Positions 48,146 through 54,044 of a stretch of 54,044 nucleotides of DNA are shown piece after piece. The notes under the pieces were generated by a model, which was not told the origin of the DNA, did no database searches, and saw nothing but the letters and a program-made list of their open reading frames with translations. This DNA is from Allobosea sp. Its GTDB lineage: Bacteria; Pseudomonadota; Alphaproteobacteria; Rhizobiales; Beijerinckiaceae. Within the stretch, counting starts at the first letter, position 1, and each line of letters starts with the position of its first letter. The stretch spans positions 1 through 54,044 of the forward strand of contig NZ_JAFKFW010000032.1 of assembly GCF_017308015.1 (NCBI RefSeq), written 5' to 3'. The position numbers were made by a program, and so were the translations under genes.

Positions 48146-48535
48146 ATGAAGCCGGTTTTCCACCCCGATATCGAGGATGTGGCGCCCGCCGACGTATTCG
48201 GAGCATTGGCCGATCCGATCCGGCTCGGCATCCTCGTCGCGCTCTCCGACCTCAACGACGTCGACAGGGCGCGCTGCAGCCATTTCACGGCCTTCGCTTC
48301 TCCTTCGCTGTTGTCCTATCACTTCGCCAAGCTGCGCGAGGCCGGCATCACCCGCATGCGGGTCGAGGGCACGTCGCGCTACCTGAGCATCCGGCGCGAG
48401 GAACTGAACCAGCGCTTCCCCGGGCTGATCGACAGCGTGATCGAAACGGCGCGGCGCGATCCCAACCTGCCGCGGCTCGGCCCCGAATGGCTTTCGGGCG
48501 GGGAACAGGCTCAGGGTCAGACTTCGTCACGTTGA
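48146..48535 (+). CDS. ArsR-family transcriptional regulator
   Basis: 129 aa winged-helix protein: 'VFGALADPIRLGILVALSD', 'FTAFASPSLLSYHFAKLREAGITRMRVEGTSRYLSIRREEL'. No ArsR metal-binding Cys pair is obvious, so it may sense an organic ligand. GGAGG is very near ATG 48146; a TTG at 48110 is an alternative start. It probably represses itself and the divergent MFS gene through the two TTCAA-N6-TTGAA sites. Confidence 0.87.
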   Translation: MKPVFHPDIEDVAPADVFGALADPIRLGILVALSDLNDVDRARCSHFTAFASPSLLSYHFAKLREAGITRMRVEGTSRYLSIRREELNQRFPGLIDSVIETARRDPNLPRLGPEWLSGGEQAQGQTSSR

Positions 48536-48632
48536 CAGGCTCGCGCACGGGTCTAGCGTTCCTGCTTCCGCGATGGCGTCGAGCCGGATCGCGATACGGC
48601 ACCGGCCACGCCCGAACCCGAGGAGCATGGCC

Positions 48633-49694
48633 ATGCGTGCTGCCGACCCTCAGAAACTCGATGATTTGGTGGGGCGTCTCGTCGGCGACGTCGGCGCCTC
48701 CGTCACAGGGGCCCTGATCGTTCTGGGCGACCAGCTCGGCCTCTACAAGGCGATGGCCGACGGCAGGCCCGTCACCTCCTTGCAACTGGCCGAGAAGACC
48801 GGCCTCAAGGAGCGCTATCTGCGCGAATGGCTCGCTGGCCAGGCTTCGGCCGGCTACGTCGATTATGACGAGGGCAGCGACAGCTTCAGCCTCTCGGCCG
48901 AGCAGGCCATGGCCTTCGCCGAGGAGGACAGCCCGGCCTTCTTCGCCGGCGCCTTCGAAATCGTCCAGTCGATGTGGCTCGACGAGCCGAAGGTCGAGGA
49001 GGCTTTCCGCAACGGTTCGGGACTCGGCTGGCACGAGCACAGCAAATGCCTGTTCCGGGGGACCGAGCGCTTCTTCCGTCCGGGCTACAATGCCCATCTC
49101 ACAACGGACTGGATTCCGGCGCTCAGCGGCGTTCAGGTGAAGCTGATGGAGGGCGCGACCGTCGCCGATGTCGGCTGCGGGCACGGCTCCTCCACCATCC
49201 TGATGGCGCAGGCCTACCCGCAATCGCGCTTCCACGGTTTCGACTATCACGGGCCTTCGATCGAGCGGGCGCGGGAGGCGGCGGAGAAGGCCGGTGTCGG
49301 CGACCGCATCGTCTTCGAGCGCGCCACGGCCAAGGATTTCCCGGAGCGGAAATACGACCTTGTGACGATGTTCGACTGCCTGCACGATATGGGTGACCCC
49401 GTCGGCGCCGGTAAGCATATACGCGATGTGCTCGCGGAGGACGGGAGCTGGATGATCGTCGAGCCCTTCGCGCACGACCATCTCAAGGACAACCTGAACC
49501 CGGTCGGGCGGATCTTCTACGGGGCCTCGACGATGATCTGCACGCCGGCCTCGCTCTCGCAGGAGGTCGGGCTGGGTCTCGGCGCGCAGGCCGGCGAGAT
49601 GCGCTTGCGGAAGGTCGCGATGGATGCGGGCTTCCAGCATTTTCGCCGGGCGACCGAGACGCCGTTCAACATGGTGTTCGAGGTCAGGGCCTGA
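48633..49694 (+). CDS. Class I SAM methyltransferase with N-terminal winged helix
   Basis: 353 aa. A winged-helix-like part ('GDVGASVTGALIVLGDQLGLYKAMADGRPVTSLQLAEKTG', 'YLREWLAGQASAGYV') precedes the Rossmann methyltransferase domain with motif I 'VADVGCGHGSSTILMAQAYP' and 'YDLVTMFDCLHDMGDPV'. This layout is typical of small-molecule methyltransferases (rRNA or tRNA enzymes usually lack it). Start: the ATG at 48633 is 7 nt after AGGAG; 48627 is too close. It follows the ArsR gene by 97 bp. Confidence 0.85.
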   Translation: MRAADPQKLDDLVGRLVGDVGASVTGALIVLGDQLGLYKAMADGRPVTSLQLAEKTGLKERYLREWLAGQASAGYVDYDEGSDSFSLSAEQAMAFAEEDSPAFFAGAFEIVQSMWLDEPKVEEAFRNGSGLGWHEHSKCLFRGTERFFRPGYNAHLTTDWIPALSGVQVKLMEGATVADVGCGHGSSTILMAQAYPQSRFHGFDYHGPSIERAREAAEKAGVGDRIVFERATAKDFPERKYDLVTMFDCLHDMGDPVGAGKHIRDVLAEDGSWMIVEPFAHDHLKDNLNPVGRIFYGASTMICTPASLSQEVGLGLGAQAGEMRLRKVAMDAGFQHFRRATETPFNMVFEVRA

Positions 49695-49796
49695 GGCGAT
49701 TTGGCTGATCGCTGTTCGGCAGGCGCCTCGCGGGCGCTTGCCGGACGCGCTGCCTTATCCACCGGCGGCGCGGAAGCGGGTTGAGTTCGCCGTGTG

Positions 49797-49822
49797 GTTA
49801 TGTAACGTTATATCATTGCATT
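49797..49822 (+). promoter_or_regulatory. Zur-like site upstream of aztD
   Basis: GTTATATCAT (49807-49816) differs from the GTTATAACAT core of the Zur box at 45517 by one base, with a TAACGTTA palindrome (49803-49810) beside it. It lies about 25-35 bp before the GTG start. Weaker match than the first box. Confidence 0.5.
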
Positions 49823-49841
49823 ATTACCTTGGAGCTCTCCC

Positions 49842-51152
49842 GTGCCTTCCTCCCGCTTCGCTGCCGCCGGCCTGGTCGGCTGCCTGCTCGCTTCTGCGGC
49901 TTTCGCCCATGACCATGCCCCGCTGCGCGGGCGCCTCGTCTTCGCCGATCACGAGAAGCCGGTCGTCCGCATCCTCGATCTCGACAGCGGCGAGGTCACG
50001 CACAGCTTCGACATGCCGAAGGCCAATCCCGGTTTCGCCGGCGTGTCCGGCGGGCGCTATGTCGTGGTCAAGACCGGCGACGAGGCGGGCACGCTGCGTA
50101 TCCTCGATACCGGGCTGATCGCGGAATCGCATGGCGACCATGTCGATCTCGACAAGGCGTCGCCGAAGCTGCTCGATTTCGCGGTGAAGGGCGACCGGCC
50201 GGCGCATGTACTCTCCGGCCATGGCCAGCTCGCGCTGTTCTTCGACGGTCTGCGGCCCTGGGAAGGCAAGAGCGAGCCGAAGGCCGTGCTGGTCGCGATC
50301 GACAGCCTCGCCAAGGAGAAGCCTACCGCGACGACCTGGCCGAGCCCGGCGCCGCAGCACGGCGTCGCGGTGCCGCTCGGCAACCGGCAATGGCTGATGT
50401 CGATCCCGAACCCGGCCTATGCCAAGGGCGACGATCGCAGCGCCTCGTCGCGGCCGAACGGCTTCGAGATTCTCGCGGAGGGTAAGGACTGGAAGCGCGT
50501 CGCGCTCTTCGACGACGCGGCAAAGCCCGATGCCTCCTGCAAGCTCTTCCATGGCTCGGCCGCAGCGCGCGGCGGCCGCCATATCTTCGGCTGCGCCGAG
50601 GGCGAGGGCGGTGGCTTGCTGGTGCTGTCCAAGGCCGGCAAGGGGGCTGCCGCGAGCTGGAGCGGCCGCAAGCTCGGCTATCCCGACGAGCGCCGTGTCA
50701 GCGCGTTGAAGTCGCGCGACAACGGGCGCCATCTCGTTGGCAATTACGGTCTGAAGGCGCCCTATGACGCGCTGCTGCGGATCGACCCGGAGGCGAAGGC
50801 GCTGAAGATCGAGGACGTGCTGGCCGTGCCGGGCGGGCAGGCCGCCTGCCAGTTCGAGCTCAGCGGCAATGGCAGCCGGCTCGCCAACCTGACGCCGGAC
50901 GGCAAGCTGCGGATCTACGAGATCGCGCCGGTCTGGAAGGACCTCGCGGCCTTCGATGCCGTGCCGGCCTTCGACTGCGCCTACGGAGCCAAGACGCCGA
51001 CGCCGAGCCTCGCCGTCATCGGCAGCAGCGCCTTCGTCAGCGACCCGACCAACGGCCGCATCCGCGAGTATCATCTCGATACGCTGAAGCAGGGACTGGA
51101 CATGCCGGTCGGCGGCATGCCGGCCAATCTCGCCGGCAGCGACGCGGGCTGA
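49842..51152 (+). CDS. aztD: Zinc metallochaperone AztD-like protein
   Basis: A periplasmic beta-propeller protein that passes zinc to the AztABC receptor. 436 aa: signal peptide ending AFA|HDHAPL, so the mature protein starts with a histidine-rich patch, then propeller strands ('GVSGGRYVVVKTG', 'HVLSGHGQLALFFDG', 'HGVAVPLGNRQWLMSIPNP', 'GSAAARGGRHIFGCAEGEGGGLLVL'). GTG start with TTGGAG upstream. A Zur-like site supports the zinc role. The ABC genes are not in the window. Confidence is lower in the exact name than in the fold. Confidence 0.78.
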   Translation: MPSSRFAAAGLVGCLLASAAFAHDHAPLRGRLVFADHEKPVVRILDLDSGEVTHSFDMPKANPGFAGVSGGRYVVVKTGDEAGTLRILDTGLIAESHGDHVDLDKASPKLLDFAVKGDRPAHVLSGHGQLALFFDGLRPWEGKSEPKAVLVAIDSLAKEKPTATTWPSPAPQHGVAVPLGNRQWLMSIPNPAYAKGDDRSASSRPNGFEILAEGKDWKRVALFDDAAKPDASCKLFHGSAAARGGRHIFGCAEGEGGGLLVLSKAGKGAAASWSGRKLGYPDERRVSALKSRDNGRHLVGNYGLKAPYDALLRIDPEAKALKIEDVLAVPGGQAACQFELSGNGSRLANLTPDGKLRIYEIAPVWKDLAAFDAVPAFDCAYGAKTPTPSLAVIGSSAFVSDPTNGRIREYHLDTLKQGLDMPVGGMPANLAGSDAG

Positions 51153-51192
51153 CGGGCTTCCGCGAACCTGCGGCATCCTCTACGAAGCGCGG

Positions 51193-51597
51193 ATGCCGCT
51201 TCGCCAGTATCCACGCCAGATCCGCCAGCTCGCCGCCTATGTCCTGGCCGGCGGGCTGACGGCGGTCGCGCATTACGGCGTTCTGATCGGGCTGGTCGAG
51301 CTGACCCATGTCGAGCCCGTGCCGGCGACGCTGGCCGGCTTCATCGTCGGGGCGCTGGTTTCCTATGGCCTCAACCGCTGGATGACCTTCGATGCGACCC
51401 GCAGCCATGCCCAGGCCGGCTGGCGCTTCGCCCTGATCGCGGCCGGCGGCTTCGTGCTCACCGGCATCCTGATGCATCTGTTCGTTGCGCGGGCGGGTCT
51501 GCCCTATCTGCCGATGCAATTCGTCACCACCGGCGTGGTGATGGTGTTCTCGTTTCTCGGCCACAAGTTCTTCAGCTTCGCGGACAGGGCCGGCTAG
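51193..51597 (+). CDS. GtrA-family membrane protein
   Basis: 134 aa with four hydrophobic segments and the family's 'LAAYVLAGGLTAVAHYGVLIGLVEL', 'FIVGALVSYGLNRWMTFDA' and 'FVTTGVVMVFSFLGHKFFSF'. Such proteins move polyprenyl-linked sugars or glucosyl groups across the membrane. It follows aztD by 40 bp and may be in the same transcript. Confidence 0.85.
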   Translation: MPLRQYPRQIRQLAAYVLAGGLTAVAHYGVLIGLVELTHVEPVPATLAGFIVGALVSYGLNRWMTFDATRSHAQAGWRFALIAAGGFVLTGILMHLFVARAGLPYLPMQFVTTGVVMVFSFLGHKFFSFADRAG

Positions 51598-51635
51598 CTC
51601 ACGCGGCTTCGAGGGAGCTCGGGTGCGGCCCGGCG

Positions 51636-51893
51636 CTATCGCCCCGAGCCCGTCGCGCAGTTCATGAACGCCATATGTGCCCCGGTTCCAACCTTGGGGC
51701 TCCGCCAGTTCATCCGGCCGATGCGGTGATGATCCGGCACGATCCTGCCGCCATTGTCGAGCGCACAACTGCAGGAATGCGGATTGCCCATGCTGCGGCA
51801 TTCCGGCCTGATCCTGCCGGACTGCGCTGAAGCGCCCGGCAAAGTGCTCCATGCTGCGGCGAGCAAAGCCGCCGTCACCAGCCAATATTTCAT
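51636..51893 (-). CDS. Small secreted cysteine-rich protein
   Basis: 85 aa: a signal peptide (MKYWLVTAALLAAAW..., to GASAQ) and a short mature part with four cysteines ('CRSMGNPHSCSCALDNGGRIVP', 'AFMNCATGSGR'). No family recognised. The frame is open upstream to 52022, but the conserved-looking signal begins at ATG 51893. Convergent with GtrA. Confidence 0.55.
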   Translation of the reverse strand: MKYWLVTAALLAAAWSTLPGASAQSGRIRPECRSMGNPHSCSCALDNGGRIVPDHHRIGRMNWRSPKVGTGAHMAFMNCATGSGR

Positions 51894-51991
51894 CCGTGCC
51901 CCCAGGGCGGCGCCAGGGTTTCGCGCCTGCCGGCAGGAGTTCATCACATGGCGGCAGGCAAGGCACGAAGCTTGCGCTACGACCATGTGAT

Positions 51992-52020
51992 GAGGGCGGG
52001 CCATTCGATGACCGGCCCTC
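51992..52020 (-). terminator. Hairpin after the exported-protein gene at 52.0 kb
   Basis: GAGGGC and GCCCTC arms with a GGCC inner pair close a loop of about 10 nt, directly after the stop at 52027 on the minus strand. No clear T-run. Confidence 0.45.
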
Positions 52021-52026
52021 AATGTC

Positions 52027-52497
52027 TCACGGGGTCGGGGCGACGGTCAGCGTGAGCTGCCTGCGGCCGATCCGGCCTTCCTTATCGGCGGCCTCGATCT
52101 CGAGGGTATGGCTGCCGCTGGGGACGACGACGGAGGGCGCGTCGATCCCGGCCGGCGTGATGAACGGCTTGATGCGCTGGGTGATATCGACCGGAGGATC
52201 GCGCCGGTAGAAGACGCGCACGGTCGCCGGGTCGATCGGCACGCCGTTTGCGGGCATGAAGCGCACGGCCAGGCGGAATGGCTTGCCGTCGACGCCCTTG
52301 TCCGGGGTCGGCAAGGTGTCGATGCCGGGTCCGCGCGTCAGGTTGCGGGTGCTGGCCGCGGCCTTGGGCGCGGTCGGCAGGCCCGCTTCCTCGCGGGTGA
52401 TCAGATGGATCGGGTCGGCGGCTTGGGCCGCCGTCAGCATGGCGGCGGTGGCGAGAACGGCAGGCAGAATGTGCCGAACGAGCACAGACTTCATCAT
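52027..52497 (-). CDS. Exported hypothetical protein
   Basis: 156 aa with a signal peptide (to AAQAADP). The mature part looks like one beta-sandwich ('FRLAVRFMPANGVPIDPATVRVFYRR', 'SGSHTLEIEAADKEGRIGRRQLTLTVAPTP'), similar to domains that act in periplasmic adhesion or assembly. ATG 52497 and 52494 are adjacent; AGGA spacing favours 52494. It follows the upstream zinc-ribbon gene by 4-7 bp, so they form an operon. Confidence 0.7.
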   Translation of the reverse strand: MMKSVLVRHILPAVLATAAMLTAAQAADPIHLITREEAGLPTAPKAAASTRNLTRGPGIDTLPTPDKGVDGKPFRLAVRFMPANGVPIDPATVRVFYRRDPPVDITQRIKPFITPAGIDAPSVVVPSGSHTLEIEAADKEGRIGRRQLTLTVAPTP

Positions 52498-52501
52498 CGT
52501 C

Positions 52502-53299
52502 CTATTTCACTCCCAGGATTGCGGCGATGAGGCCGGCGATCGCCGAAATGGCGGTGCCGGCCATCAGGATGGTGGTTTCGATCGTCTTCAGCGTGTCCAT
52601 CGGCACCTTGCCGTGGACGGCCTGCAGCCCTTTCCGCAGTTCCGGCAGCGAGACGAGGCCGCGCGCGGTCAGCGCAGCCTGCGTCACGCGCAGCAACATC
52701 CCCGAGAACATGGAGGCGCCGATGCTCAGCGCGTAGAACGAGGTCTCGCGCCAGGCCACCGACCCTTGCGGAAGGAGCGGTATGTTGTCGTGCCAACCCA
52801 GCAACGCGTTCATGGTCGCGACGGAAAAAATCGCAAAGACGAAGGCGATGCCGATATCGAAGGCAATCAGGCGCGGGCGGATGCCGAAATAGACGAAACC
52901 GGTGAAGAACGGGATCGCGATCGAGGCGAGACGCAACGTCCAGAGCGGCAGGTCGAGCCAGAGAATGACCGCCCAATAGGCGAGCAGCAGCAGCACAAGA
53001 CCGAAGGGCAAGACCCAGAAGCGCCGGCGCGCGAGCCCTGCGGTGGCCGGCGCGGCCTCCGCAGGGGCTGCTGCGGGCGTGAAGGCCGAAGCCCGTGCCG
53101 GCTCTGCCGTCCGGGCTGCTGCGAGCGCGGCGCGGTCTTCGTCCATACGCTTCTCGGCGGCGGCGAGGCGTTCTTCCAGAGCATCGAGGCGGCGCAGCAG
53201 CGGCAGCACGGGCGTGAGGTCGCGCCCGCAGCTACGGCATGACAGCACGCCGTTGTTGAGCGCTGCTTCGCAATAGGGACAGATGAACTGGTCCTGCAC
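52502..53299 (-). CDS. Zinc-ribbon, coiled-coil membrane protein
   Basis: About 265 aa. An N-terminal zinc ribbon (CPYC...CRSC) is followed by a coiled-coil-like stretch ('LLRRLDALEERLAAAEKRMDEDRAAL'), an alanine-rich linker, and five hydrophobic segments in the last two-thirds. I do not recognise the family. A GTG at 53299 with GAGA upstream is the preferred start; a TTG at 53317 adds six residues. Probably an inner-membrane protein with a cytosolic metal-binding tip, cotranscribed with the exported protein. Confidence 0.7.
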   Translation of the reverse strand: MQDQFICPYCEAALNNGVLSCRSCGRDLTPVLPLLRRLDALEERLAAAEKRMDEDRAALAAARTAEPARASAFTPAAAPAEAAPATAGLARRRFWVLPFGLVLLLLAYWAVILWLDLPLWTLRLASIAIPFFTGFVYFGIRPRLIAFDIGIAFVFAIFSVATMNALLGWHDNIPLLPQGSVAWRETSFYALSIGASMFSGMLLRVTQAALTARGLVSLPELRKGLQAVHGKVPMDTLKTIETTILMAGTAISAIAGLIAAILGVK

Positions 53300-53426
53300 G
53301 GAAATCTCGCGGGGCAAGCCGCGGTCAAAGCCATATTTGAAGCGTCAGATCAAGGCTTATGACGATATTCCGCAAGGGAATGTTGGTGTGGGGGAGTCGG
53401 ATTCCCGGCTCGAATTCTACTTTCGT

Positions 53427-54044
53427 CTATGCTTCGGGCCTGGTTGCCCTAAACGTCATGCGATGCGGATTGTGCCCGAAATTCTTCGGACGCTGCACAT
53501 CCGCGAAGCCCGCCTCACGGATGAGGGCGGTGATTGCCTCGGCCGTATAGGTCGACAGGCCGTATTGCGCCCGGAGCTTGCGATAGTCCGAGAAGGCGGT
53601 GCGGACGAGGCCGCCGAGCGCCGCCATGAGGAAGCCGCCGCGCCAGGCGAAAGCGAGAAGCTGCGAGGCGTCGGTCAGCGGGCTGACATCGGGCGGGATG
53701 ACGTCGGCGACGATCAGCGAACCGCTGGGCTTCAACCGGTCGCGCCAGATTTCCAGCAACGCCTTCAGTTCGTCGCGCGAGAGGTACTGGAGCAAGGAAT
53801 TGGCGACGACGAGGTCGAGCGAGGCTGGCGGCAGGGCCTCGACCTCTTCCGGCGAGACCACGACGATGTTGTCCTTGCGGCCGAACTGCGCTCGCAGCTT
53901 GTCGCGCACGGTCGGCGCCGCCTCGCAGAGATAGAGCTTGCCGCAGGAGGCGGCGACGCGAGCGGCGTCGAGTGCCTCGCCGCAGCCATGGTCGAGGACG
54001 GTCGCCTCGGTCGAGGGGATATGGCCGATCAGGTCCGTCGCGAT
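53427..54044 (-). CDS. Class I SAM methyltransferase, 3' part
   Basis: The C-terminal 205 residues of a methyltransferase that begins beyond the window. Motif I is 'VLDHGCGEALDAAR', followed by 'SLDLVVANSLLQYLSRDELKALLEIWRDRLKPSGSLIVADVIPP' (motifs post I-III). The end 'FGHNPHRMTFRATRP' resembles methyltransferases linked to polysaccharide or lipid modification. Reads leftward to a stop at 53427. Confidence 0.8.
   Translation of the reverse strand: MATDLIGHIPSTEATVLDHGCGEALDAARVAASCGKLYLCEAAPTVRDKLRAQFGRKDNIVVVSPEEVEALPPASLDLVVANSLLQYLSRDELKALLEIWRDRLKPSGSLIVADVIPPDVSPLTDASQLLAFAWRGGFLMAALGGLVRTAFSDYRKLRAQYGLSTYTAEAITALIREAGFADVQRPKNFGHNPHRMTFRATRPEA

Overview
The window looks like a chromosomal segment of a high-GC alphaproteobacterium of the order Hyphomicrobiales (Rhizobiales), probably Bosea-like or a relative. 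Evidence for this is the ffh-rpsP-rimM-trmD translation cluster, a trxB-lsrB/vtlR pair, a carB-greA pair, an ELM1-family protein, an orphan EF-G-like GTPase, and several short dispersed palindromic elements of the kind common in this order. The genus is an inference. There are no rRNA or tRNA genes, phage genes, transposases or CRISPR arrays. Almost all of it is dense core or housekeeping DNA.

Layout. 1-3.6 kb: a MarR-controlled EmrA/EmrB-type efflux operon on the minus strand. 3.7-11 kb: rplS, an SDR, a small coiled-coil protein, an EF-G-like GTPase, a FadD-type acyl-CoA ligase and a sulfite-oxidase-fold enzyme. 11-17.5 kb: dapF-mtaB on the minus strand, then a GyrI-like secreted protein, a metallo-beta-lactamase-fold protein, a LysE exporter, a CAP-domain lipoprotein and a small secreted protein. 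17.6-22.3 kb: the plus-strand operon ffh-GNAT-rpsP-rimM-HAD-trmD. 22.3-32.6 kb: aspartate aminotransferase with a degenerate rhodanese, a DUF188 protein, a Bug-type binding protein, PAP2, a PQQ sugar dehydrogenase, small membrane proteins, a MltB-type transglycosylase, RidA and an orphan peptide-type binding protein. 32.8-36.4 kb: leuB, msrP, ogt and an FMN reductase. 36.4-41.1 kb: a candidate sRNA gene, lsrB, trxB, ELM1 and an Lrp-family regulator. 41.3-45.4 kb: greA and carB. 45.5-51.6 kb: a Zur-box COG0523 GTPase, an ArsR/MFS divergent pair, a methyltransferase, an AztD-like zinc metallochaperone and GtrA. 51.6-54 kb: small secreted or membrane proteins and a partial methyltransferase.

Two observations stand out. 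First, mtaB carries a palindromic insertion of about 101 bp at its 5' end. It is flanked by a 6-bp duplication (CTGGAG). Removing it in silico restores a perfect dapF-mtaB TGATG overlap and a canonical MtaB N-terminus (MALEVVTFGC). The insertion puts the ancestral start out of frame, so translation must now start inside the element. Second, downstream of the lsrB/vtlR homologue and on the same strand is a clear small-RNA gene. It has a -35/-10 promoter, a palindromic T-N11-A LysR box centred near -65, a CUCCUCCC anti-Shine-Dalgarno motif and a strong intrinsic terminator. The RNA also contains 13 nt perfectly complementary to the 3' untranslated region of the neighbouring FMN-reductase gene. 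LsrB/VtlR regulators are known to control AbcR-type sRNAs in other Rhizobiales, so this may be a linked regulator-sRNA module.
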